64,000 nucleotides of DNA from JBBPZA01 sp963728925. GTDB lineage: Bacteria > Actinomycetota > Thermoleophilia > Solirubrobacterales > Solirubrobacteraceae. The first letter of the stretch is position 1. Every line of letters starts with the position of its first letter. The translations under genes and the position numbers were made by a program. Location: contig CAVSMB010000006.1 in assembly GCA_963728925.1 (NCBI GenBank), positions 186,001 to 250,000 of the forward strand, read 5' to 3'. The notes under the pieces were generated by a model. That model did no database searches and was not told where the DNA came from. It was given only the letters and a program-made list of their open reading frames with translations. Positions 55,734-64,000 of the stretch are shown one piece after another.

Positions 55734-57290
55734 ATGGTCACCGGTACCGTCGTGCGGCGCCGCGGCGAGCGGGGTGCCGCCGCCCGGCTGGCCGAGCGCG
55801 GCTGGGCGGGCGGGAGCGCGAGCGCGTCATCGTCCTGCTGGGCTGCGTGCTCGCCCTCGACAGCGCCAATAAGGGGACTGTGGACGCGGTGGCCGAGGAG
55901 CTCGACCGCTCGCTCGGGCTCGGCCACGTCGAGCTCGGCCTGGTCGCGACGGTCTCCTCGGTCGTCGGAGCCCTCGCCACCGTGCCGGTCGGGATGCTCA
56001 CGGACCGCGTCTCCCCGCGTGCGCCTGCTGTGGGGCAGCGTCCTGCTGAGGTCGCTGGCCATGCTCGCCACCGGGGCGGCGGGATCGCTGAGCGCGCTGC
56101 TCGCGTGCCGGGTCGCACTCGGGGCGGTCACCGCCACCGCGGGCCCACCCTGGCCTCGCTGGTCGGCGACCTCTTCTTCCCGCCGCCGAGCGCGCGCGTC
56201 TGGGGCCTCATCCTCACCGGCGAGCTGGTCGGCGCGGGGATCGGGCTGGTCGGCAGCGGCGAGATCGCGGCGCTGCTGTCATGGCGCATCGGGTTCTGGT
56301 GGCTCGCGATCCCGGGCGTAGCCCTGGCACTGGCGATCCGCCGCATGCTGCGCGAGCCGGCCCGCGCCGACAAGCGCGAGCGCGACGCCCAGCGCGGCCG
56401 TGGCGGGGCGCGGCGCGAGCGCGACGGCGACAGCGCGCGGGGCAGGGGCGAGGACGACAGCGCGCGGGGCGAGCGTCCGCCCCGGCTCGCCCGCGACCTC
56501 GCGCGTCGTCGGCACGTCGAGCCCCACGAGGACCTGGTCCTGCGCCGACGCGACCCGGTTGTCGATCTGGTCGGCGGTCGTCTACGTCCTGCGCATTCGC
56601 ACGAACGTCGTGCTCATCGTTGCCTCCGCCCTGTCCTACTTCTTCTTCGCCGGGTCCAGGTCTTCGCCGTGGTGCTCATGCGCTCGTGCTACGACCTCTC
56701 GCTCGGCGGCGAGCGCGCTCCTGGGCCTCGTCGGCCTTGGCGCCATCTTCGGCGTGGTCGCGGGCGGGAGGATCGCCGACCGGCTCCTCGAGCACAGTCG
56801 GCTGAGCGCGCGCATCGGGGTCGCGGTCGCCGCCAACGTGGCCGCCGTGGTGGCGCTGCTTCCCGGCCTGACCACCACGAGCCTCGTCGTCTCGCTGCCG
56901 CTCTTCGTCGTCGGGGCGGGCGCCCTAACCGCCGGCAACGCGCCGCTCGACGCCGCGCGAACTGGACATCATGCCGCCGCGCCTCTGAGGGCGTGCCGAG
57001 GAGGTGCGAACGCTGCTGCAGGTGGCCGCGGTGGCCGCCGCGCCGCTGCTCTTCGGCTACGTGTCGGTTCGCTTCGGAGGCCCCTCGCACGCCCAGGCGG
57101 CTGCGACCGGCGGCGAGGAGAGGGGAGGCGGCCTCGCCACGACCTTCATGATCATGCTCGCGCCGTTGACCGCCGTTGACCGCCGTTGACCGCCGTTGAC
57201 CGCCGGCGTCCTGGCCCTGCTGCTGGCCGTCCGCACCTATCCGCGTGACGTGGCGATCGCGGCGGCTTCGGCGCGAGAGCGAGTGTGACG
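55734..57290 (+). pseudogene. MFS transporter, many frameshifts
   Basis: Recognisable pieces are ALDSANKGTVDAVAEELDRS, LGLVATVSSVVGALATVPVG MLTDR, LLWGSVLLRSLAMLATGAAG, ARVWGLILTGELVGAGIGLV, RTNVVLIVASALSYFFFAG and LLGLVGLGAIFGVVAGGRIA DR. They are spread over three frames with at least five shifts, and a short tandem repeat lies near the end. Six or more helices of each half can be seen, so the parent was a normal 12-span MFS protein. 55487-55733 shows nothing coding. Confidence 0.65.
57162..57206. repeat. 10-bp tandem repeat (GTTGACCGCC), four copies
   Basis: Units at 57165, 57175, 57185 and 57195 in the 3' part of the MFS pseudogene. Ten is not a multiple of three, so each added copy shifts the frame; this probably helped inactivate the gene. 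Confidence 0.9.
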
Positions 57291-57319
57291 ACATGGCCTC
57301 CTTGATGCCCCGGCGGCTG

Positions 57320-57473
57320 AGTCACACGTTGACCGTGTAGGCAGTCGCGAACCCGAGCATGATGCCGAGCTGCCTGAGGCCAGCACGCCCCGGCGCCCGA
57401 AGGCGGCCGCCGTCGCCCTTCCGACGCCCGCCGACGCGCCGGTGACGACGAGGGCCTTGCCCTCGAAGTCCAT
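57320..57473 (-). pseudogene. SDR remnant with internal deletion
   Basis: ATG 57473 reads DFEGKALVVTGASAGVGRAT AAAFGRRGV, the first strand, cofactor loop and helix of an SDR. It then jumps, in another frame, to LRQLGIMLGFATAYTVNV and stops near 57325. About 200 residues are missing. Confidence 0.55.
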
Positions 57474-57683
57474 GGCCCCCGAACGTGCCCGCCCGAACGA
57501 CGTTCCACGTGCCGGTCAGGCCGCTGACCAACGCGCCGGGAACCCGCCGCCCGGCCGCAGAGGGGCGTTTCCGGCGCACCGGCGACGGAGAGTCACCGAA
57601 GCATGGGATCGCACTGCTGCACGGCCTGGGCGCCGGGGCCGCCGCAACCACGGCGCTAAACGCCGCCGCCTATCTCGGATGAC

Positions 57684-58356
57684 TTGGCCATGGGTATCGT
57701 CTCGCCGACCGTGCTAGTAGTGGTAGAGGCGCCAGGGCTCGGGCGGCGGCGGGCCTCACTCTCCCGACCGTCGGCGCAGACGGGCGCCGGAGTGACGCCC
57801 GGCACGCGCGTCGCAGGCGGGAGCGACCACGCCGGAGATCCGGCCGGCGAGCACGAGCTCGCCTGCGTGGTGCACGTCCACTCGACCTTCTCCGACGGCA
57901 CGGCGACGGTGTCCGAGGTGCTGGCCGCCGCGCGCCAGGGCGGCGCCGACGTGGTCATCCTCACGGATCACGACACCCTGGAGGCGCGCCGGCGCGGCCT
58001 GGAGAGCTCGCGAGCGATCGCGCGCAGGTTCTCGCCGCGCTCGCCCAGGGCCGCTGCCATCTCGCCGTCGACGCGCTGGCCCCGGCCCACGGCTTCCGGT
58101 TCTGGGCGCAGGGCGAGCACGGGACCCTCGCGATGGGCGAGGAGGCGGCCGCCGGCCGCTGGGACCTGCACGTGCGCGCGCCGCGGTCCGCCGAGCTCGC
58201 GGTGCTGCGCGACGGCGAGCCCGTCGCGCGGGCGACGAGCGATCGCCTGACCCACGTGGCGCAGGGCCCGGGGGTGTGGCGCGTCGAGGCCGCCTGCGCC
58301 GCGCGGGCCGGTCGCGGCCGTGGGTTATCTCCAATCCGGTGTACCTGCGGGCTTGA
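57684..58356 (+). pseudogene. PHP-domain phosphoesterase remnant
   Basis: CVVHVHSTFSDGTATVSEVL and ADVVILTDHDTLEARRRG are the first two PHP metal motifs (H-x-H, and DHDT). Then the middle is deleted, and the text resumes in another frame with LAPAHGFRFWAQGEHGTLAM GEEA and ELAVLRDGEPVARATSDRL, and in a third frame ends WVISNPVYLRA at TGA 58354-58356. Related PHP proteins hydrolyse phosphate esters. Not functional as read. Confidence 0.6.
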
Positions 58357-58501
58357 GTCTGACGCCCGACCGTGGTCAGCAGGCAGACCGCTCATCGCCC
58401 GGGCGCGGCGAGTCTTGCCGCCGCGTCGGCCGGGCGCCGCACGGGTACGCATTCCTGATGGAAGAGACCAGGCCCGGGACCGGCGCGCGCCCGTGCGGCG
58501 A

Positions 58502-59743
58502 GTGAGCGTCCTGTGGTCCCGGCTGCGGGACAGGTTCTGGGCGCTCCCGCTGCTTTGCGCGCTGCTCGCGCTCGGACTCGGGCTGGGGCTTACCAGGCTC
58601 GACGACGCGCTCGACACGTCCCTCGAGCTGCCGTTCCTGTTCGGCGGCGGCCCTGAGGGCGCGCGCGCGCTGCTCGGGGCGATCATCACGTCGATGATCT
58701 CGTTCACGGGCCTCGTGTTCTCGATCACGATCGTCGTGCTGTCGCTGACCAGCAGCCAGTTCTCTCCGCGGGTGCTGCGCACGTTCCTGCGCGACCGGTT
58801 CAACCAGCTCGCCCTCGGCGTGTTCGTCGCGACCTTCGTCTACGCGCTCGCCGTTCTGCGCTCCGTCCGCGGCACCGCACAGGTGGATCCCTTCGTCCCC
58901 CAGCTGGCGGTGACCGTCGCGTTCGCCTTCGTGCTCGCCAGCATCGCGTTGTTCCTGGGCTACATCCACCACATCGCCCAGTCGATCCGCGCCGCGACGA
59001 TCATCACCACGATCGGCGACGACACGCGAAGGCTGCTGGAACGGCGGCACCTCCCTGATGCCGGGCCGTCGCTGCGCCTGCCGCATCCCGATTCGCCGGC
59101 CCACCGTGTCGCGGCCCACCGACCGGGAGTCGTCCTGCAGGTCGACGACGAGCAGCTGGCGAGCCTCGCCGAGCGCCATCGCGTCACCGTGTGTGTGAAG
59201 CGGGCGGTCGGCGAGTTCGTCCCGGCGGGCGCTCCACTGCTCGAGGTCTACGGGGAGGACGTGCCCGGGCACGAGCGGCTCTGCGACGCCATCGAGCTGG
59301 GCAGCGAACGCAGCATGGACGAGGACGTGGGCTTCGGCCTGCGCCAGCTGGTCGACATCGCCGAGCGGGCGCTCTCGCCGGGCGTGAACGACCCCAGTAC
59401 TGCGGTGCAGGTCATCGACCAGCTCCACGACATCCTGCGGCGGTTGGCCACACGGCGGCTCTCGCCACGCCAGCGTGTGGCCGACGACGGCCGGCTCGCG
59501 GTCGACGTCCCCGAGCCTGCCTTCGCCGACTACCTCGACCTCGCGGTCGACGAGATCGCCCACTGGGGCGCGGACGCCGATCGTGTCCAGCGCCGGCTCG
59601 GCGTCATGCTGGTCGACCTGGAGGGCGTCGCCCGGCCCGAGCACCGGCCGGCGGTGGTGCGGGCGCTGGGCCGCGGCCTGTGGCGCCTGCCGGCGGTCGC
59701 CGACAACGACTCCCCGCTCGCGTCGGACACCGACCTGCGCTGA
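58502..59743 (+). CDS. DUF2254 membrane protein
   Basis: 413 residues from GTG 58502. Four N-terminal spans (LPLLCALLALGLGLGLTRL; LGAIITSMISFTGLVFSITI VVLSLTSSQFSPR; LALGVFVATFVYALAVLRSV; LAVTVAFAFVLASIALFLGY IHH) precede a cytoplasmic region with ERSMDEDVGFGLRQLVDIAE RALSPGVNDPSTAVQVIDQL, the signature of DUF2254. Function unknown, perhaps a channel or stress protein. It converges on qcrB with 38 bp between stops. Confidence 0.88.
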   Translation: MSVLWSRLRDRFWALPLLCALLALGLGLGLTRLDDALDTSLELPFLFGGGPEGARALLGAIITSMISFTGLVFSITIVVLSLTSSQFSPRVLRTFLRDRFNQLALGVFVATFVYALAVLRSVRGTAQVDPFVPQLAVTVAFAFVLASIALFLGYIHHIAQSIRAATIITTIGDDTRRLLERRHLPDAGPSLRLPHPDSPAHRVAAHRPGVVLQVDDEQLASLAERHRVTVCVKRAVGEFVPAGAPLLEVYGEDVPGHERLCDAIELGSERSMDEDVGFGLRQLVDIAERALSPGVNDPSTAVQVIDQLHDILRRLATRRLSPRQRVADDGRLAVDVPEPAFADYLDLAVDEIAHWGADADRVQRRLGVMLVDLEGVARPEHRPAVVRALGRGLWRLPAVADNDSPLASDTDLR

Positions 59744-59781
59744 CGCCGGTCGTCATCCGGTCCTCGGCCGCGTGCCGGGGG

Positions 59782-61284
59782 CTAGGTGCCTCGTCCTGGG
59801 CGTCGGCGGTCCTGCGAAGGCTGAGCCCCCCGCGCGCGTTCATCGGACGCTGACCCCGTCGGCTCGGCCGTCGGGGTCGCGCTCTCGAAGCCGCCGGCCG
59901 CGTTGCGGCGCACGGCGCGGCCCGTCCATCGCCGCCAGGGATGCTCCCCGGTATCCCGGAGCTGCCGGCAGAGGCGCAGCGTGAACCAGCCCACGAGCAG
60001 CGGGATGATCCAGATCCCGAAGCGCCAGAACCACACCTGGCCCTCGTAGGAGAAGCCGATCGTCACGAGCACCCGGTCGGAGGAGCCGGCGAAGAAGGCG
60101 AGGAACACCCACGCGAAGAACGCCGCACCGAACGCCGTGCGGCCAGGGTTGTCGCGTGGCCGGTCGAGGAGGTCGTGGCGGCGGAAGTCGCGCGTGATGA
60201 AGCGCTGCTCGATCCACGGCCACGCGTAGAGGACGCCGAAGCACACCAGCGGGAACAGCGCGCCGCCCCAGAACGGGTTGGGGATCCACGTGTGGCCGCC
60301 GAAGCGCGGCTCCAGCGGCGGGACGAGCCGCAGCGCGCCGATGAGCCAGCCCAGGTACCAGTCGGGCTGGGCGCCGTTGGTCGAGCGCCAGGTCTCATAC
60401 GGCCCCCACTGGAAGATCGGGTTGATCTGCACCAGCCCGCCGAGCAGCACGAGAACGGCCGCCACCGCCGCGAGCCAGCCGAGCGAGCGCAGCGCGTAGC
60501 CGGCCCACATCGGCGTGCCGACGACGTTTGCCTCGCGGCGTCCCGGCCCCGGGAACTGCGCGTGATGCTGGCGCGCGATCTGCGCGAGGTGGATCGTGAT
60601 GAGCACGGCGATGATCGCGGGCACGACGAACACATGGCCGATGTACAGCCGCGGCCAGAAGGCGTCCGAGCCGGGGAAGCGCCCGTCCCAGACCAGCGTC
60701 GAGAGCTGGCCGCCGATCCCGGGCAGCGACAGTGCGACCCCGTAGCCGATGATGAGGCCCATCCCCGAGAGCAGGTCGTCGGGCAGCGAGTAGCCCAGGA
60801 ACCCCTCGAGCAGGCCCATGGCCAGCATCGTCAGCCCGACCAGCCAGTTGAGCTCGCGGGGCTTGCGGAAGGCGCCCGTGAAGAAGATCCGCGCCATGTG
60901 GATGACGATCGCGGCGATGAACAGGTTCGCCGCCCAGTGGTGGGTCTGACGGATCAGCAGCCCGGCCGGCACGTCGAAGGACAGCCCGACCGTCGAGACG
61001 TAGGCCTCGGAGGCGTGAAGGCCCTGGAGCGGGACGTAGGACCCGTGGTAGACGGTCTCCGCCGTGGAAGGCACGAAGAACAGCGCGAGGTAGGTGCCCG
61101 TCGCGATGAGGATGACGAACGAGTACAGCGCGATCTCGCCGAGGAGGAAGGACCAGTGGTCCGGGAACACGTAGTCCATCGTCGCCTTGAGCAACGAGGA
61201 GGCACCGAGGCGTTCGTCGACGAAGGCCACCGGGTCGGCGAGGCCCCGCTCGCGCCGCCGGGGACGACGGAGCAGGGAGGTCAT
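59782..61284 (-). CDS. qcrB: Cytochrome bc1 complex cytochrome b subunit
   Basis: 500 residues from ATG 61284 (overlaps the qcrA stop by ATGA). Two haem-binding pairs are seen: RQTHHWAANLFIAAIVIHMA RIF for the first His of each, and RLYIGHVFVVPAIIAVLITI HLAQIARQHH for the second. The quinol-oxidation motif appears as QPDWYLGW (PDWY in place of PEWY, as in many actinobacteria). About eight to nine spans and a cytoplasmic tail of 60 residues. It transfers electrons from menaquinol through the low- and high-potential chains. Confidence 0.93.
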   Translation of the reverse strand: MTSLLRRPRRRERGLADPVAFVDERLGASSLLKATMDYVFPDHWSFLLGEIALYSFVILIATGTYLALFFVPSTAETVYHGSYVPLQGLHASEAYVSTVGLSFDVPAGLLIRQTHHWAANLFIAAIVIHMARIFFTGAFRKPRELNWLVGLTMLAMGLLEGFLGYSLPDDLLSGMGLIIGYGVALSLPGIGGQLSTLVWDGRFPGSDAFWPRLYIGHVFVVPAIIAVLITIHLAQIARQHHAQFPGPGRREANVVGTPMWAGYALRSLGWLAAVAAVLVLLGGLVQINPIFQWGPYETWRSTNGAQPDWYLGWLIGALRLVPPLEPRFGGHTWIPNPFWGGALFPLVCFGVLYAWPWIEQRFITRDFRRHDLLDRPRDNPGRTAFGAAFFAWVFLAFFAGSSDRVLVTIGFSYEGQVWFWRFGIWIIPLLVGWFTLRLCRQLRDTGEHPWRRWTGRAVRRNAAGGFESATPTAEPTGSASDERARGAQPSQDRRRPGRGT

Positions 61285-62276
61285 GCCTTCGCCTTCCCGG
61301 TGCCCCACCAGGCCGGGCCGGGCGGTCCCGAGAGCGGTCCGGTCGCGCGCAGCACGCCCTCGGCGTCGATAGCCAGCGGAAGCTGGGGCAGAGCGCGCCC
61401 GGCCGGGCCGAAGCGCACCGTGCCGCCGTCGGTGACGTCGAAGGTCGAGTAGTGGCACGGGCAGACCAGCGCCGGGGAGTTCCCCGAGCCCTGTGGGAAG
61501 AGCGGGTAGCGGAACTCGGAGACCGCGCAGCCCGCGTGGGTGCAGATCTTCGAGTAGGCGAGGATCCCCTCCGGCGCCCACCCCGCCCGTCGGCCGGTGA
61601 GCCTCACCTCGTCCGGACGCACCCGCACGACGATCACCGCGGAGCCCAGCCCCGACTTGTCGGCGCCCTGGGGAAAGCTGGTGAGGAAGGACCCGACCTC
61701 GAGCTCGTCGGCCCGCAACGGGCGGTCCTCCTCGTCGACGAGGCGCCGCCCGCGTCGCCACGGTGAGCTGTCGAGGCGACCGGCAACGGTCGGGCCGAGG
61801 GAGGCGACAGGCGTCACGACGATGACCCCGAGCCCGATCGCCGACGCCCCCGCGGCGCCGGCGAGCAGCCCTCGCCGCGAGATGCCCTCGCCGGCCGCGC
61901 GGATCCGCCGGGCGACCTCCTCGTGCTCCTCGGGGCCCGCGTCGAGCGGCTCCCGCTGCTCCACCGCGGTCTCCTGCGGGACCACGCGCGCCGAGGCGAC
62001 CATCAGCGCAGCCGCGACCAGCACGAGCGCGAGCCCTGCGGTGAGTCCTAGCGCCTGGGTGTCGTCCCAGACGATGTAGAGCACGAGGAAGGCGACCGCG
62101 CACGCGGAGGCCCCCCATCCCAGCGCGGCGACGATCGTCTCGGCGCGCCGGTCGTGGGTGACCTCGCGCTCGGAGGGGTCGGGCTCCGGGGGCCGAGTTG
62201 GGGGTGGCGGCTCGCGCCGGCGCAGCCACGCGCGGATGAGCGCCACGAGGGCGAACAGGCGGCCGAGCAGGCTCAC
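61281..62276 (-). CDS. qcrA: Cytochrome bc1 complex Rieske iron-sulfur subunit
   Basis: 331 residues from GTG 62276 (overlaps qcrC by GTGA). Three membrane spans (IVAALGWGASACAVAFLVLY, LTAGLALVLVAAALMVASAR, LLAGAAGASAIGLGVIVVTP) precede the Rieske domain, with CTHAGC and CPCHYSTFD binding the 2Fe-2S cluster. A twin-Arg (SRRGLLAG) before the third span suits Tat-dependent insertion, as known for actinobacterial QcrA. Confidence 0.93.
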   Translation of the reverse strand: MSLLGRLFALVALIRAWLRRREPPPPTRPPEPDPSEREVTHDRRAETIVAALGWGASACAVAFLVLYIVWDDTQALGLTAGLALVLVAAALMVASARVVPQETAVEQREPLDAGPEEHEEVARRIRAAGEGISRRGLLAGAAGASAIGLGVIVVTPVASLGPTVAGRLDSSPWRRGRRLVDEEDRPLRADELEVGSFLTSFPQGADKSGLGSAVIVVRVRPDEVRLTGRRAGWAPEGILAYSKICTHAGCAVSEFRYPLFPQGSGNSPALVCPCHYSTFDVTDGGTVRFGPAGRALPQLPLAIDAEGVLRATGPLSGPPGPAWWGTGKAKA

Positions 62277-63049
62277 TCGGGGGTGCGCTCCCCGATGAGC
62301 CGCGCGACGCCGATCAGAGCCACGATCGCGATTCCCCACGCGACCATCCCCTCCGGGATCGGGCCGAGGTTGCCAAGGCCCCAGCCTCCGCGGTTGTCGA
62401 GGCGCTGGGTGGACAGCACATAGCGTGCGAGCGAGTCGGCCTGCGCGTCGTCGATGGCCGCCCGGTTCCACTTGGGCATGACGTACGGCCCGAAGCGGAT
62501 GACCTCGGCAACGTCACGAGCGTTCACGCCGTTGCCCAGGCTCGGAGCGATCACGTCCGGGGTCACGATCCCCCCCTGTCCGGCGACCTGGTGGCAGCCG
62601 GCGCAGTGGTCGGTGAAAAGCCGCTTGCCGTCGGCGAGCGAGCCCGCGCCGGGGCTGACCGCCGGCACCGGGGGGCCGCCGAGCGAGCCGACGTAGGCGA
62701 TCAGATCGCGCTGATCGGCCCTGGAGTAGACCGACGGGGCCCGCACCGGGAAGTCGGTCGGGTGGGCGAGCGGCATGCGCCCGGTGCGGATGTACCAGTC
62801 GGCCGCGAGCGCGCCGACGCCGTGCAGGTCGGGGCCGCGGTGAGGGAGCCCCTGCGCGGCGAGGCCGTGGCAGGACGAGCAGCCGGTCACGTAGAGCGCC
62901 CGGCCGTGCCCGACGCTTGCTCCCGAGGCGGGCGCCGCGGCCGACTGTGCGTGCGTCCGGGGCGTCGCCACCGCGAGCAGCCCGAGCGCGGCGGCGAGCA
63001 TTCCGATGAGCCCGAGGGTGACGGCCGCGAGCCGCCGGCCGCGGGTCAC
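62273..63049 (-). CDS. qcrC: Cytochrome bc1 complex dihaem cytochrome c subunit
   Basis: 258 residues from GTG 63049, overlapping ctaG by GTGA. Signal/anchor helix (LAAVTLGLIGMLAAALGLLA V), then two haem c sites: CSSCH at 57-61 and CAGCH at 149-153, with distal Met in MPLAHP- and MPKWNR-type loops. A C-terminal span (VAWGIAIVALIGVARLIG) holds it next to QcrA/B. The two haems pass electrons directly to the aa3 oxidase, as in other actinobacterial supercomplexes. Confidence 0.93.
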   Translation of the reverse strand: MTRGRRLAAVTLGLIGMLAAALGLLAVATPRTHAQSAAAPASGASVGHGRALYVTGCSSCHGLAAQGLPHRGPDLHGVGALAADWYIRTGRMPLAHPTDFPVRAPSVYSRADQRDLIAYVGSLGGPPVPAVSPGAGSLADGKRLFTDHCAGCHQVAGQGGIVTPDVIAPSLGNGVNARDVAEVIRFGPYVMPKWNRAAIDDAQADSLARYVLSTQRLDNRGGWGLGNLGPIPEGMVAWGIAIVALIGVARLIGERTPE

Positions 63050-63819
63050 CGCGCGAGCTCCAGCTCCTCGCGCCTCCGCTCGCGCCGCTCCTGCGCGAGC
63101 AGTGCGCGCATGGCCAGCGCGACCATGACGGGAACGAGCACGGCGACGCCGCCCAGCCACATCAGCGTGCCGGCGCGGCGCTGGTCGGCGAGCGCGCCGG
63201 CGTGGCTCGCGTAGGCGGCGAAGAGCGGATGGCTCGCGCTCGCGTAGACCGCGCCCACCGCCGCGGCGGCGATCATCCACACCGTCGCGGCCGCGAGCAC
63301 GGCGATCGCCCCGGCACGATGGGGCACGGGATCGACACCGAGGATCACGACCCACCCCAGGAGCGCGGTCCAGAACAGGGCGGCGTGCTCGAGCACGTGA
63401 AGCGCGGGGTGGGCGAGGGCGAGCGAGAAGAGGCCCGTCAGGTGCACGAGCACGAGCACCGTCGCCGGCAGCAGGATCGCCACGGGCCTGGCCGTGAGCG
63501 CGGCCAGCGGCGCGCGGCGCAGCGCGCGCGCGAGGGCGCGGCCCGCGCCCGGCCCGAGCGCCGCGAGGAGCAGCCGGCCGGGAGCAGCGAGCGCGACGAG
63601 CAGCGGCGCGAGGGTGGCCACGACGAGGTGCTGGGCCATGTGCGCGGTGAGCGAGCGGTCGGCGGCGGCGTCGAGCGGCCCAGAGACGGCCGCGGCGAGC
63701 ACGGCGACGCCGGCGATCGCGGCGAGCGTCCTGGGCCACGGCCACCCGCGTCGCACGCGCTGGGCGGCCCACAGGTAGGGGCCTAGCAGGCCCGCAAGCA
63801 GGGCGAGCGCGGTCGTCAC
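63046..63819 (-). CDS. ctaG: Cytochrome c oxidase assembly factor CtaG
   Basis: 257 residues from GTG 63819, seven hydrophobic helices. LTAHMAQHLVVATLAPLLVA LAAPG carries the H..QH motif of caa3_CtaG proteins, and HPALHVLEHAALFWTALLGW the second His group (H..H). It helps insert copper in oxidase subunit I. First complete gene of the bc1 cluster here; its stop overlaps qcrC, so all four are coupled. Confidence 0.88.
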   Translation of the reverse strand: MTTALALLAGLLGPYLWAAQRVRRGWPWPRTLAAIAGVAVLAAAVSGPLDAAADRSLTAHMAQHLVVATLAPLLVALAAPGRLLLAALGPGAGRALARALRRAPLAALTARPVAILLPATVLVLVHLTGLFSLALAHPALHVLEHAALFWTALLGWVVILGVDPVPHRAGAIAVLAAATVWMIAAAAVGAVYASASHPLFAAYASHAGALADQRRAGTLMWLGGVAVLVPVMVALAMRALLAQERRERRREELELAR

Positions 63820-63826
63820 CGGTCGC

Positions 63827-64000
63827 TCACCGCTTCTGCGCCCGTCGTTCGCGCACCAGCGAGCCCAGAGCGATCACGACGATCCCGCCGCCCAGGTACA
63901 TCGCCCACGGGCCGAGCTCCCATCCCACCACGAGCACCGCGAGGCCGAGCGCGAGCAGCGCGGCCGGCGCGGAGGCGTCGGGCAGCGGCGAGGCGCCGCC
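63827..64000 (-). CDS. Small membrane protein upstream of ctaG, cut by the window end
   Basis: The last 57 residues are visible: ALLALGLAVLVVGWELGPWA MYLGGGIVVIALGSLVRERR AQKR. Two hydrophobic helices and a basic end, as in small oxidase-associated subunits (CtaF-like) or hypothetical proteins that precede ctaG. It ends 8 bp before the ctaG start. Confidence 0.6.
   Translation of the reverse strand, partial: GGASPLPDASAPAALLALGLAVLVVGWELGPWAMYLGGGIVVIALGSLVRERRAQKR

Overview
The window is very GC-rich throughout and looks like a chromosome segment of a high-GC actinobacterium. A qcrC-qcrA-qcrB/ctaG respiratory operon with a three-span Rieske protein, many GTG starts and several small protein families typical of soil actinobacteria suggest class Thermoleophilia (Solirubrobacter/Conexibacter-like). 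That assignment is an inference from gene content; no rRNA or other taxonomic marker is present. I recognised no tRNA, rRNA or CRISPR array.

About 1-33 kb is a mosaic of mobile DNA and decaying accessory genes. A putative ORC/CDC6-like AAA ATPase gene is broken into two halves (C-terminal part near 0.4-1.0 kb, N-terminal part near 7.4-8.4 kb). Between them lie a four-gene transposition module (DDE integrase, TniB/ExeA-like ATPase, DUF3987 ATPase, DUF6431 zinc-ribbon/HTH protein; three of the four joined by ATGA overlaps) and an IS1380-family element. Next come a frameshifted SIR2-like gene, transposase remnants, a phasin-like gene, an intact IS1595 element with a 6-bp target duplication, a beta-propeller-like repeat gene, and an IS630 element that has itself been split by a 2.2-kb serine-recombinase element whose attachment core can be read to the base. 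A 381-bp direct repeat carrying an acetyltransferase fragment flanks this segment. From 19 to 33 kb the genes have a defence/phage-island flavour: a PD-(D/E)XK-like nuclease (frameshifted), a phospholipase-D-fold nuclease, a small membrane protein with a proline-rich mini-ORF, a STAND-like ATPase with TPRs, three tyrosine recombinases (two next to copies of one small gene), an IS110 element with an in-frame stop, a DUF6650 gene, and fragments of M20 peptidase, glyoxalase-like, IS256 and FAD-oxidoreductase genes.

About 33-64 kb reads as ordinary chromosome: a secreted choice-of-anchor-L-like protein, an MmpL/RND exporter, a ThDP-dependent oxidase-type enzyme translationally coupled to a 1049-residue FAD/Fe-S oxidoreductase, an SDR, a GH15 glucosidase/trehalase, a VTT membrane protein, a Tp34-like iron-binding protein, an MFS transporter fused to a very long coiled coil and a winged-helix-like end, tandem integral membrane genes, a PPC/DUF296 protein, an enolase-superfamily enzyme, a sensory-rhodopsin-transducer homologue, a DUF2254 membrane protein, and finally ctaG-qcrC-qcrA-qcrB on the minus strand, all coupled by 4-bp overlaps. 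Single-base frameshifts occur in many otherwise recognisable genes, also in this second half, so either real decay or assembly indels must be considered.
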